Shown here: positions 40,864 to 50,107 of the stretch, piece after piece
Layout: each line of letters opens with the position of its first letter
How positions within the stretch are numbered: the first letter of the stretch is position 1
Source of the DNA: Streptomyces sp. YIM 121038
GTDB lineage: Bacteria > Actinomycetota > Actinomycetes > Streptomycetales > Streptomycetaceae
Assembly: GCF_006088715.1 (NCBI RefSeq)
Contig: NZ_CP030771.1
Coordinates: forward strand, 5,661,501 to 5,725,500
Length of the DNA stretch: 64,000 nucleotides
Direction of reading: 5' to 3'
Notes under the pieces: model-generated
Told to the model about the DNA's origin: nothing
What the model saw: the letters and a program-made list of their open reading frames with translations, nothing else
Databases searched by the model: none
Made by a program: the position numbers and the translations under genes

Positions 40864-41800
40864 AGTGACCCCAGGGACCGGCATGACGGGCGAGACGGGC
40901 GTGACGGGCAAGGGCTCCGCGGAGAAGGCGGTCGGCGGCGCGCCCCGCACGCCGAGCCTCCTGTGGAGCCTCGGTCTGTTCCGCAGCGAGCTGTCCGTGA
41001 CGTTCCGGCGCTGGCGCACCCTCGCGCTGCTCGCCGTCCTGGCCGCCGTGCCGATCCTCGTGGGCATCGCCGTGAAGATCGAGACCAGCGACGGCGGTTC
41101 GGTGAGCGCGGGCGGCCCGGACGGCGAGGGCCCCGCGTTCATCGCGCAGGTCACCAACAACGGCCTGTTCCTGGTCTTCACGGCGCTCGCCGCGACGCTG
41201 CCGTTCTTCCTGCCGATGGCGGTCGGCGTCGTCGCGGGCGACGCGATCGCGGGCGAGGCCAGCGCGGGCACGCTGCGCTATCTCCTGGTGGCGCCCGCGG
41301 GCCGCACCCGCCTGCTGCTCGCCAAGTACGCGACCACGCTGGTCTTCTGCGTGGTCGCGACCCTGGTCGTGGCCGCGTCGGCGCTCGCGGTCGGAGCCCT
41401 GCTGTTCCCGCTCGGCGAGGTCACGACGATCTCCGGGACGCGCATCGGCTTCGCCGACGGACTGCTGCGCGCGCTGCTCATCGCGCTCGTCGTCGCCGCC
41501 TCACTGATCGGCGTGGCGGCGCTCGGGCTCTTCGTGTCGACGCTGACGGGCAGCGGCATCGCCGCGATGGCGACGACGGTGGGCCTGCTCATCACCGTCC
41601 AGATCGTCGACCAGATCCCGCAGCTGCACGCGGTCCACCCGTACTTGTTCCCGCACTACTGGCTGTCCTTCGCCGACCTCATGCGCGACCCGGTCTACTG
41701 GGACGACCTGGTGCGGAACCTGGGCCTCCAGGCGCTGTACGCGGGCGTGTTCGGCTCGGCGGCGTGGGCGCGGTTCGGGGCGAAGGACATCGCGAGCTGA
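40850..41800 (+). CDS. ABC-2 type transporter permease
   Basis: 316 residues. After a flexible Gly/Thr-rich start come six membrane segments, including LALLAVLAAVPILVGIAVK, LFLVFTALAATLPFFLPMAVGVVAGD and a reentrant-like stretch with GEASAGTLRYLLVAPAGRTRLL, typical of ABC-2 permeases. It pairs with the preceding ATPase (14-base overlap) to form an exporter or immunity-type pump. The upstream LolA-like protein may be the periplasm-side partner. Confidence 0.87.
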   Translation: MSRAEVTPGTGMTGETGVTGKGSAEKAVGGAPRTPSLLWSLGLFRSELSVTFRRWRTLALLAVLAAVPILVGIAVKIETSDGGSVSAGGPDGEGPAFIAQVTNNGLFLVFTALAATLPFFLPMAVGVVAGDAIAGEASAGTLRYLLVAPAGRTRLLLAKYATTLVFCVVATLVVAASALAVGALLFPLGEVTTISGTRIGFADGLLRALLIALVVAASLIGVAALGLFVSTLTGSGIAAMATTVGLLITVQIVDQIPQLHAVHPYLFPHYWLSFADLMRDPVYWDDLVRNLGLQALYAGVFGSAAWARFGAKDIAS

Positions 41801-41840
41801 CGGCCGCCGAGAGGGCGGGCGCCGGGCTGACGGCAGCCGG

Positions 41841-42437
41841 TCACTCGGTGTCGTACGGGTAGCGCGCGAGCGGCGGCTCCTGGGCGAAGAACGTCTTGGC
41901 GCGGGTCAGCGCCTCGGTGTCGTCGAGCACCTGCCCGGGCCGGGTGCCGTTGCCGAGCAGGACGCCGCCGAAGCGCATCGGGAAGTACGCCGCCGAGTAG
42001 CGCAGCGTGCCGATCAGCGGCTCCGCCACCTCCTGTTCGCGGTGCGCGAGCGCCGTCACGCCCCACAGGGTGCGGCTCTTCATGGCGTCCTGGAAGCCGA
42101 GCTCGGGGACCTCCAGCCAGGCGTCCCAGTAGTCGAGGTAGCGCTTGACGGAGGCCGAGACCGAGTACCAGTACAGCGGCGACACGATGACGATGTCCGT
42201 GGCGTCGAGGGTGGCCTCAAGGAGCAGTGCCTCGTTGTTGCCGACGGGCAGCGGGCGGGCGCGGCCGAACGACGGGTGGTGGCGCAGGTCCTCCAGGTCG
42301 GGGACCTGGTGGTCGGCCAGGCTGAGCCAGCGCTGCTCGATGTCCGGGGGAAGCTGCTCGGCGGCCTTGCGGGCCAGGATCTCGGTGTTGCCGTCGGGGC
42401 GGGCGCTGCCGAGGACGAACAGGAATTTCCGGGTCAT
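41841..42437 (-). CDS. NAD(P)H-dependent FMN reductase / flavodoxin-fold oxidoreductase
   Basis: 198 residues. The FMN phosphate loop is GSARPDGNTEILARKAAE (residues about 10-27), and SPLYWYSVSASVKRYLDYWD carries the isoalloxazine loop. Related to WrbA/KefF-like and iron-sulfur flavoproteins. It may reduce quinones or flavins for detoxification. ATG 42437 is chosen; the upstream in-frame GTG at 42494 lies inside a long palindrome. The gene is convergent with the ABC permease. Confidence 0.85.
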   Translation of the reverse strand: MTRKFLFVLGSARPDGNTEILARKAAEQLPPDIEQRWLSLADHQVPDLEDLRHHPSFGRARPLPVGNNEALLLEATLDATDIVIVSPLYWYSVSASVKRYLDYWDAWLEVPELGFQDAMKSRTLWGVTALAHREQEVAEPLIGTLRYSAAYFPMRFGGVLLGNGTRPGQVLDDTEALTRAKTFFAQEPPLARYPYDTE

Positions 42438-42462
42438 GACGCTCCCTGGGCGGTGCTCGGTG

Positions 42463-42499
42463 GATCCTTGCGCGTGCACTATATGCACGCGCAAGGATC
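42463..42499. promoter_or_regulatory. 37-bp hyphenated palindrome before the FMN reductase
   Basis: GATCCTTGCGCGTGCA (42463-42478) and its exact reverse complement (42484-42499) flank CTATA. It ends 26 bases before the reductase start. It is a likely operator overlapping the promoter; no regulator gene is adjacent. Confidence 0.7.
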
Positions 42500-42551
42500 T
42501 CCGTCCAGGGTGATCGTCTGCTGCTCCGGTGGTCGCCTGCCGCCCCGGCCG

Positions 42552-43616
<1,065 letters not shown>

Positions 43617-43714
43617 TCACGTCAAGAGCGGGATCCGGACGCGTAGTTCCGCATACCGTGCGCTCTTCGTACGCGTGTGGGGGGATCCGCGAGGGGCAGG
43701 GCGGGGCGGCCGCG

Positions 43715-45160
43715 TCAGGGCCGTACGTACACGACCCAGCCCGGCGCATAGGTATCCGGAACCGGCGCCCGGGTCCAGGACCGGGCCCAGGCCGGAGCCG
43801 GTGCGTCCCGTATGACCAGGGCGGTGGGGTGCCGTTCGGCGCCGCGGGGCGAGGGCTCGCAGCCCGCGGCATAGGCAAGCGGAATCACCGACGTGTTGCC
43901 GCCCAGCAGACAGGGCGCCCGTACGCCCCGCTCGTGCAGGACGGCGGCGACCCGCACCCAGTCGCGCCTCGCGGACTCCTGGACGCGGTAGGTGGAGGAG
44001 ACCAGGGTGAGCTGCGCGGTCAGATGGGCCGCGAGGGCCAGCGCGAGGGCGCCCACCGCCGCCCTCCGCAGCCGCGCGCGCCGCGCCGCACGGACCGCCG
44101 CGAGCACCCCGAAGGCGGCGGGCACGGCGAGCAGCGCGTGCGTGGGCAGCAGGAACCTCGGCGCGGTGTACGGCACCACGAGCACGTACGGCAGCGCGGC
44201 CGAGACCGCGACGGCCACGGCCAGCAGGCCCCCGGCGGCCGTGCGCCGGAGCCCGCGCACCGACCACAGACCGAGCGGCACCAGGACGGCGAGCAGCAGC
44301 CACCACCCCAGGGCGGTCGGCCGCACCCCGTCGCCGGCGCACGGGCGGCAGAGCAGCGGCCCGTCGACGGCCGTGAACAGGTGCAGCGCGGAGTCGGTGA
44401 GCCGAAGGCCGCCCTGCACCTCGCTCGCGGAGCTGAGCCGTTCGCGTACGCCACCGAAGCGAACGTACGCCTCGATCGCCCAGGGCAGGAAACCCGCCGC
44501 GAAGCCGGTGACGACCGCGGCCGCGCGGGCGCCCGAGCGCCACCTCGGCACCAGGGCCGTGGCGAGCAGCAGCGGCCCGGCGACGGCGGCCCCGTCGTTG
44601 GGCCGCATCAGGGTCGCGAGGGCGAGGCCGCCCGCGACGCCCGCGCAGGCGCGCGCCGTGGGGCGGCGGTGCAGGAAGAGTCCGACGGCACCGGTGGCGC
44701 CCATGGCGGTGTAGTGGTTCGGCATCGCGGCGTTCGCGTAGAACAGGGCGATCCACAGGCTGCCGTACAGGCCGGCGGCCACCGGCGCTGCCTCGGGGCG
44801 GTCCGGCGCGGCCCGCACCCAGGGGCGGAAGCCGAGGTAGAGCGCGGCGCTCGCCAGGAGCGTCAGCCAGGCGCGCAGCAGCACGGCCGAGTCGCTCCAG
44901 GTGGCGACGGGCGCGAGGAGCAGCGGCACGCCCCGGGTGCGGGGCGCGCTGAAGGGCACCCCGGAGCCCGGGCCCGCGAACGGGCCGAAGCGGCTCGCGT
45001 AGACGAGCTCGTCCCAGCCGAGCCGCAGACCGAGCGGGACGAGGGCGAGCGAGGTGAGGGCGAACAGCGCGCAGACGGCGAGCAGAAGCCGGTGAGCGCG
45101 CTGTTCGCGGTCGCGACGCACGGAGCGTCGCGCTTCCTGGTTCCGCAAGTCGAGCGCCAC
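43715..45160 (-). CDS. GT-C-type polytopic membrane glycosyltransferase-like protein
   Basis: 481 residues, GTG start. About ten to eleven membrane helices follow a basic cytoplasmic start. After helix 1, Asp50-Glu51 in GLRLGWDELVYASRFGPF sit where GT-C enzymes have their catalytic acidic pair. A C-terminal soluble part (LLGGNTSVIPLAYAAGCEPSPRG) contains cysteines. GT-C enzymes transfer sugars from polyprenyl-phosphate donors outside the membrane. Neither donor nor acceptor can be told. Neighbours give no clue. Confidence 0.65.
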   Translation of the reverse strand: MALDLRNQEARRSVRRDREQRAHRLLLAVCALFALTSLALVPLGLRLGWDELVYASRFGPFAGPGSGVPFSAPRTRGVPLLLAPVATWSDSAVLLRAWLTLLASAALYLGFRPWVRAAPDRPEAAPVAAGLYGSLWIALFYANAAMPNHYTAMGATGAVGLFLHRRPTARACAGVAGGLALATLMRPNDGAAVAGPLLLATALVPRWRSGARAAAVVTGFAAGFLPWAIEAYVRFGGVRERLSSASEVQGGLRLTDSALHLFTAVDGPLLCRPCAGDGVRPTALGWWLLLAVLVPLGLWSVRGLRRTAAGGLLAVAVAVSAALPYVLVVPYTAPRFLLPTHALLAVPAAFGVLAAVRAARRARLRRAAVGALALALAAHLTAQLTLVSSTYRVQESARRDWVRVAAVLHERGVRAPCLLGGNTSVIPLAYAAGCEPSPRGAERHPTALVIRDAPAPAWARSWTRAPVPDTYAPGWVVYVRP

Positions 45161-45254
45161 CCGACAACCGTAAGGAATACGGGCATTACGACGGGAGTAC
45201 GCCTGCTGCCGGGCGTGGCCCGCGCTGTCGTGAACGCGGTGCCCCCGCCGGGCG

Positions 45255-45965
45255 TCAGGAGGCCGGGCCGAAGACCTCCACCTCGTGCTCGGCGTAGGCC
45301 CGGAACACCGTGTCGGCCACGGGCGACACCCCGCCGGGCGGGGTGAGGACGCGCAGGTCGTCGGCCGTGGCCCACGACATCAGCCAGGCCCGCAGCCACG
45401 GCGCGTGCTCGACGGGGGTGGCCGCGCGGATCCTGGCCTCGGCGGCGGCGTAGTCCTCGGCGCCGACGTGCCGCGTGATGACCGGGAACAGCTCCCGCTC
45501 CTCCGCCGCGACGTGCCGTACGAGGGCCGCGTGCTGCGCGGCGAGCGCGTCGGCGAGACGGCGGGCGTGCCGCGCGGGGTCCTCGCCGAACAGGGTGGCC
45601 GCCCAGTCGCAGGCGTCCTGGAGCGGGTCGAGGGCGGTGTGGTCCTCGGTGAGCGAGGCGAGGTCGGCGACGCCTTCGGGGGAGAGGCCCTCCACGAAGG
45701 AGCCGTCCGTCAGGGCCTGTTCGACGGCGGCGGCGATCACCGGCCACAGGACGGCGTCCTCGTTGTCGTGGTGGTGCCGGACGCCGACGTTGTAGCGGTG
45801 CACGTACGTGGCGATGGACTCGGCCCACGCGCCGGTCACCGGGCGGCCGGACGTGGCGATGCCCTCGACCAGCGTGGCCAGGCGCTCGACGTCGCCGGTG
45901 ATCGCGCGGTGGGCGAGGCGGATGCCGGTCAGGTCGGGTGCGGGGGCCAGGGTGTGGTTGGTCAT
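45255..45965 (-). CDS. Hemerythrin-like HHE-domain protein
   Basis: 236 residues, all helical. Two HHE blocks are seen: His19, then HHHDNED with His65 and Glu69; and His109 (EDHTALD), then QHAALVRHVAAEERELFPVI with His145, His151 and Glu155. Such proteins bind a di-iron centre and may sense O2, NO or iron. ATG 45965. It diverges from an LLM oxidoreductase gene at 46146, sharing a 180-bp region. Confidence 0.88.
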   Translation of the reverse strand: MTNHTLAPAPDLTGIRLAHRAITGDVERLATLVEGIATSGRPVTGAWAESIATYVHRYNVGVRHHHDNEDAVLWPVIAAAVEQALTDGSFVEGLSPEGVADLASLTEDHTALDPLQDACDWAATLFGEDPARHARRLADALAAQHAALVRHVAAEERELFPVITRHVGAEDYAAAEARIRAATPVEHAPWLRAWLMSWATADDLRVLTPPGGVSPVADTVFRAYAEHEVEVFGPAS

Positions 45966-46145
45966 GGAGAGACTGTGAAGGGGGCGGGTACAGAGCCGGT
46001 CAACGGCCGTTAAACGGCCGATCTCCCGCCGCGTGCTCACCGGGGTCCCGCCGGGTTGTCTCCGGGGTCCTCTCCGTGCGCGGGTGGCGCGGTTCACACG
46101 TGGAGCTACGCGGTCCGGGGCCGTCCCCGCACGCAGGATGGGCCC

Positions 46146-47033
46146 ATGCACATAGGTATCGCCCTGCCGCAGTACGGCACCCACGCCCGGGAAGAGTCCA
46201 TCGCGCCGTTCGCCCGGGACGCGGAGGCCGCCGGGTTCGACTCGCTGTGGGTCGGGGACCGCTCGCTCACGCCGGTCGCGCCCAGCGATCTGTACCCCGG
46301 GCACACCCCGGACAACCCGTACCCGCCCGAGTACAAGACCTTCATGGACCCCCTGACGGTCCTCACCGTCGCCGCCGCGGCGACCACCCGGGTCCGGCTC
46401 GGCACCAGCACCCTCAACGCCCCCTGGTACCCGCCGCTGCTGCTCGCCCGCACCCTGACCACCCTCGACCGCGTCAGCGGGGGCCGCCTCGACGCGGGGC
46501 TCGGCATCGGCTGGCTGCGCGACGAGTACACGGCGGTGAACGCGGACTTCGGCAAGCGCGGGGCGCGCCTCGACGAGATCCTGGACGTCCTGGAGGGCAT
46601 CTGGACCGAGGAGACCTTCGAGCACGAGGGGCCGCACTGGCGGATCCCCCGCTCCTACGTCGGCCTGCGGCCGGTCCAGCAGGCCGGTCCGCCGGTGTAC
46701 CTGGGCGGCTTCAGCCCCGCCGCGATGACGCGCGTCGGCCGCCGCGCCGCGGGCTGGGTCGGCGTCACGCTGCCGCCCGAGGCGCTGGCGGGCCTGTGGT
46801 CCGTCGCCCGCGCCGCCGCGGAGGCCGCCGGACGCGACCCCGACGCGCTGCGCCGCGAGATCCGCCACAACCCGAAGCCGGGGGCTTCGGCGGAGGAGAT
46901 CGCGGGGGTGCTGCGCGGGGTCCGGGGGGCCGGGGTGGAAGGGTGCTTTGTGGATTTGCAGCAGTGTGTACGGGAGCCGGGGGCGGCGCTGGAACTGGGC
47001 GCCCGGGTACTGGACCTGCTCCGCAGGGGCTGA
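46146..47033 (+). CDS. LLM-class flavin (probably F420) dependent oxidoreductase
   Basis: 295 residues, TIM-barrel. Family marks are IGIALPQYG at the N-terminus, AEAAGFDSLWVGDRSLTP, TSTLNAPWYPPLLLARTLTTLDRVSGGRLDAGLGIGW and the C-terminal VYLGGFSPAAMTRVGRRAAGWVG. In Streptomyces most such enzymes use F420. The substrate is unknown. ATG 46146 is preceded by CAGGAT six bases upstream and lacks a clear ribosome site, so a leaderless transcript is possible. Confidence 0.85.
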   Translation: MHIGIALPQYGTHAREESIAPFARDAEAAGFDSLWVGDRSLTPVAPSDLYPGHTPDNPYPPEYKTFMDPLTVLTVAAAATTRVRLGTSTLNAPWYPPLLLARTLTTLDRVSGGRLDAGLGIGWLRDEYTAVNADFGKRGARLDEILDVLEGIWTEETFEHEGPHWRIPRSYVGLRPVQQAGPPVYLGGFSPAAMTRVGRRAAGWVGVTLPPEALAGLWSVARAAAEAAGRDPDALRREIRHNPKPGASAEEIAGVLRGVRGAGVEGCFVDLQQCVREPGAALELGARVLDLLRRG

Positions 47034-47824
47034 CCCCCGCTCCGCAGGGGCTTGGCCTCGCTCCCGCCGGGGCTGGACCCGCTCCGTAGGGGCTCGGCCG
47101 TGCCTTCGCTTGAGCCCGCGCCTGCGCTGGGGTTCTGCCACGCCTTCGCCTGCGCTGTCGCTGGGGTTTCGCCGCGCTCGGCTCGGCCTGCCGACCGGGC
47201 GGGGCCCAGGTGTCGCCCCGGTCCGTGGCTGGTCGGCACCTGGAGGTGTGCCCCCTTCCCCGGGCTCTCGGCGCCGCCCCGCGCGGCGCGGACCCGCCCG
47301 CCGCCCCCGCCCGGGCAGGGTGAGGCTCTGCCCCCACCTCGCCCCCGTGCCCCGCGCGGCGTGGACCCGCCCGCCGCCCCCGCCCGGGCCCGGGTGAGGG
47401 CTCGGCCCTCGCATCGGCCCTGGTGGCCCCGCCGTCCCCACCGGGGCGCGGGCGAGGGGCCGCCTCGCACCCGGCCTTGCGCCTCCGCGCGGCGCGGACC
47501 CGCCCGCCGCCCCCGCCCGCCGGGCGCGCTGTCGGTCGGTCACGCACCCGCGGCGCCCCGCGTCGGGGCCGGTCCGGCGAAGCCGGGTGTGACGGGTGGG
47601 CGGGTGGGAGGAACCGCCGCGGTAGCGGCGGGGACGTGGGGCGTCGGCTGTGGCGCTCCGCGTCGGGGTCCGGCCGGGCGAAGCCGGGTGTGACGGGTGG
47701 GCGGGTGGGAGGAACCCGCCGCGGTAGCGGTGGGGGGGGCGCAGGGCGGCGTGAGGCGCGACGCCCCGCGCCGAGGGCCCGCCCGGCGAAGGCGGGCCGC
47801 GCCAGGGAGAGGGGAACCCACCCG
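47034..47824. repeat. Gene-free, repeat-filled GC island
   Basis: 791 bp without a credible gene. A 34-bp unit (CGCGCGGCGYGGACCCGCCC plus 14 more bases) occurs at 47280-47313, 47353-47386 and 47486-47519. A second repeat of about 80 bp occurs at 47552-47631 and 47652-47732, both containing AAGCCGGGTGTGACGGGTGG. The left end has GGGGCTKGGCC-like units. Long open frames across it are biased composition only. Confidence 0.75.
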
Positions 47825-49045
47825 TCAGGGGCCGAAGCGGCGGCGGTACGCCGAGGGGCTGAGCCCCGTCGCCCGGCGCAGCCGCGCGCGGAGGTTGGCC
47901 GCGGACCCGAGCCCACTGCGCCGGGCCACCACGTCGAGCCGTTCCTCCCCGCGCTCGATGAGCCGGCACGCGAGCCCGACCCGCTCCCCGTTGAGCCAGG
48001 CCAGCGGCGTCGTACCCAACTGCGCCCGGAACCGCCGGTGCAGCGTGGCGGGGCTGACGGCGGCCCGCGCGGCGAGCCCGCCCACGGTGAGGGGTTCGTC
48101 GAGGCGTTCCTGGGCCCAGGCGAGGAGCGGCGCGAGGGACTCGTCGGGGACGTCGGGGACGGGCCGTTCCACGAACTGCCGCTGTCCGCCGTCGCGGTGG
48201 GCGGCGAAGACGAGCCGCCGGGACACGGACACGGCGACCTCCGCGCCGAAGTCGCGGCGCACGATGTGCAGGCCGAGGTCGAGCGCGGCGGCGCTGCCCG
48301 CGGCGGTGAGGATGTCGCCGTCGTCGACGAAGAGGACGTCGGGTTCGAGCCGGACGGCGGGGAAGCGGGCCCGGAAGTCCTCGGCCCACTGCCAGTGCGC
48401 GGTGGCGCGGCGCCCGTCGAGGACCCCGGCCTCGGCGAGCGTGAACGCGCCGCTGCAGAAGCCGACGAGCCGGGCCCCGCGCGCGTGCGCGCGCCGTACG
48501 GCGTCCAGGACGGCGGGGCGGCGCGGCACCTCGGTGTCGGGCCGGTTGGGCACGATCAGCGTGTCGGCGGTGTCGGCGGCCTCGATCCCGACCACCCCGG
48601 TGAGGGTGAAGAAGCCGTCGCGCATGAGGGTGCGCGGCTCGGGCGAACACAGCGCGAAGTCGTACAGGGAGGGCCGCTCACGGCCGAGCTCGGGCCGCGG
48701 AAGCCCGAAGACCTCGGTGGCGCAGCCGAGTTCGAAGGGATTGGAGTTCTCATCAACGATGACAACGACCCGATGCCCCCGCCCGCCCCCGCCCCCCGAC
48801 AGCCCGGCTTCGGCTCCCGGCCGCCCGGCTTCGGCCCCAGACCCGGCCCCAGACCCGGCTCCGGGGCGCCCGGCCCCGGCTCCCGCCCGCCCGGCCCCGG
48901 CCCCGGAACGCCCGGCCCCGGCTCCTGACCGTCCGGCCCCGGCTCCGGGGCGCCCGGCCCCGGCTCCCGCCCGCCCGGCCCCGGCCCTGGCCCCGCCCCC
49001 GGCCCCCGGCCCGCCCCCGGGCCCCTGCGAGTTTTCTTGCGCCAT
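47825..49045 (-). CDS. GlxA-type AraC-family transcription regulator with repetitive N-terminus
   Basis: 406 residues. After a Gly/Ala/Arg-rich tract (residues about 8-90) comes a DJ-1/PfpI-like domain (HRVVVIVDENSNPFELGCATEVFGL to about 250, including GFCSGAFTLAEAGVLDGRRATAHW). It is followed by two AraC helix-turn-helix motifs (LTVGGLAARAAVSPATLHRRFRAQLG and LDVVARRSGLGSAANLRARLRRATG). The domain probably senses a ligand rather than acting as a protease. It diverges from a cupin gene with 51 bp between starts, a common pairing that suggests the cupin gene is its target. The true start could lie inside the repeat. Confidence 0.85.
   Translation of the reverse strand: MAQENSQGPGGGPGAGGGARAGAGRAGAGAGRPGAGAGRSGAGAGRSGAGAGRAGAGAGRPGAGSGAGSGAEAGRPGAEAGLSGGGGGRGHRVVVIVDENSNPFELGCATEVFGLPRPELGRERPSLYDFALCSPEPRTLMRDGFFTLTGVVGIEAADTADTLIVPNRPDTEVPRRPAVLDAVRRAHARGARLVGFCSGAFTLAEAGVLDGRRATAHWQWAEDFRARFPAVRLEPDVLFVDDGDILTAAGSAAALDLGLHIVRRDFGAEVAVSVSRRLVFAAHRDGGQRQFVERPVPDVPDESLAPLLAWAQERLDEPLTVGGLAARAAVSPATLHRRFRAQLGTTPLAWLNGERVGLACRLIERGEERLDVVARRSGLGSAANLRARLRRATGLSPSAYRRRFGP
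48865..48998 (-). repeat. 21-bp minisatellite in the regulator's N-terminus
   Basis: CGGCCCCGGC-type units start at 48871, 48892, 48913, 48934, 48955 and 48976, an exact 21-base period. On the coding (minus) strand they give the heptapeptide GAGAGR(A/P/S) about six times. Confidence 0.85.
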
Positions 49046-49096
49046 ATGCGATTTCTAGCACTCGTGGTCGCGCGGGCCAAGGTTCACGATGGCCTT

Positions 49097-49513
49097 ATGA
49101 CCATGGAAACCGCAGTTCAGAGGCGTATGCCGATCGCTCTCGACGAGGCCCTCGCCTCGTTCGACGAGCACTGGAGCCCCCGCATCGTCACGCACGTCAA
49201 CGACTACGACGTACGCGTCACCAAGGTCGAGGGCGAGCACGTGTGGCACGTGCACGATGACACCGACGAGTTCTTCCTCGTCCTGGACGGGGAGTTGGAC
49301 ATCGCCCTGCGCGAGCCCGCGGGGGAGCGCACGGTGACCCTGCCGAAGGGCTCGGTCTTCACCGTCCCGCGCGGCACCGAGCACAAGCCGACCGCGCGCC
49401 CCGGCACCCGGATCCTGCTCTTCGAGCCCACGGGCACGCTGACGGTCGGGGACCGCCACGACGAGGTCCCCGACCACGTGGACGTGACCACGGGCCACGC
49501 CCTCGACGCCTAG
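49097..49513 (+). CDS. Small cupin-domain protein
   Basis: 138 residues. Cupin motif 1 is HVWHVHDDTDEFFLVLDGEL with metal-binding His/Glu, and motif 2 is VFTVPRGTEHKPTARPGTRIL. It is a single beta-barrel, possibly an isomerase, dioxygenase-like or sensor protein; the activity is unknown. ATG 49097 is used (ATG at 49103 is also possible). It diverges from the GlxA-type regulator, which likely controls it. Confidence 0.85.
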   Translation: MTMETAVQRRMPIALDEALASFDEHWSPRIVTHVNDYDVRVTKVEGEHVWHVHDDTDEFFLVLDGELDIALREPAGERTVTLPKGSVFTVPRGTEHKPTARPGTRILLFEPTGTLTVGDRHDEVPDHVDVTTGHALDA

Positions 49514-49526
49514 GGCCCGGAGCACC

Positions 49527-50018
49527 TCAGGCCCCGGCGCCGCCCCCGGCCTCGGCGTCCGCCGCCCGCGCGTCGTACGACGACCGCGCCGCCGCGATCT
49601 CGTTCTGGTGCTCCTCGGTCCAGGTGACCAGGGACTGGATGGTGTGGTGCAGGGTGCCGCCCAGCGGCGTCAGCTCGTACTCGACGCGGGGCGGCACCAC
49701 CGGGTGGACCGTGCGCCGCACGAGGCCGTCGCGCTCCAGCTGACGCAGGGTGACGGTGAGCATCCGCTGGCTGATGCCGTCGATCTCGCGCCGCAGCTCC
49801 GTGAAGCGCAGACGGCGCTGGTCGAGGAGTGCGATCACCAGGAGTGACCACTTGTCGGCGATCCGGTCGAGGATCTGCCGCACCTGGCAGTCCTCGCGGG
49901 TGTCCCACTGGAAGGGGTCGGCGTCCCCGTAGTCCAGCCCGTTCCCGTACTCCCGGGCGGCGTCGTGAGGCACGGTGCTCCCGGAGTTACTCGGTGACTT
50001 CAAAGTGCCTTCTTCCAT
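49527..50018 (-). CDS. HxlR-family regulator
   Basis: 163 residues. The winged-helix HxlR domain (residues about 42-135) shows CQVRQILDRIADKWSLLVIALL, RFTELRREIDGISQRMLTVTLRQLERDGLV and PPRVEYELTPLG. One Cys (in the ED-C-QVRQ segment) sits at the redox-sensing position known in some HxlR members. It diverges from an MFS exporter; the 89-bp spacer contains a palindrome. Confidence 0.9.
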   Translation of the reverse strand: MEEGTLKSPSNSGSTVPHDAAREYGNGLDYGDADPFQWDTREDCQVRQILDRIADKWSLLVIALLDQRRLRFTELRREIDGISQRMLTVTLRQLERDGLVRRTVHPVVPPRVEYELTPLGGTLHHTIQSLVTWTEEHQNEIAAARSSYDARAADAEAGGGAGA

Positions 50019-50072
50019 GCCTGCCGATGCTGCCGCACGCTGTCCATGGTTACAAGAAGGAACCGGCCATCA

Positions 50073-50086
50073 GTTGGGTAACCAAC
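50073..50086. promoter_or_regulatory. Candidate HxlR operator
   Basis: GTTGGGTAACCAAC is an inverted repeat (GTTGG/CCAAC) midway between the HxlR and MFS starts. GGTTAC at 50048-50053 repeats half of it in the opposite sense. Confidence 0.5.
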
Positions 50087-50107
50087 GGGTTGAATCGAGG
50101 AGTCACC

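Noticed and set aside
42438..42494. Extended start of the FMN reductase
   Set aside because: It would place the start codon inside the 37-bp palindrome and add 19 residues with no fold match.
47423..48928. 501-codon plus-strand frame across the repeat island and the GlxA gene
   Set aside because: It runs through non-coding repeats and antisense to a well-formed AraC-family regulator. Its sequence is Pro/Arg/Ala-rich only.
48865..48998. CRISPR-like array
   Set aside because: The 21-bp units are contiguous, without unique spacers, and are in frame in a protein.
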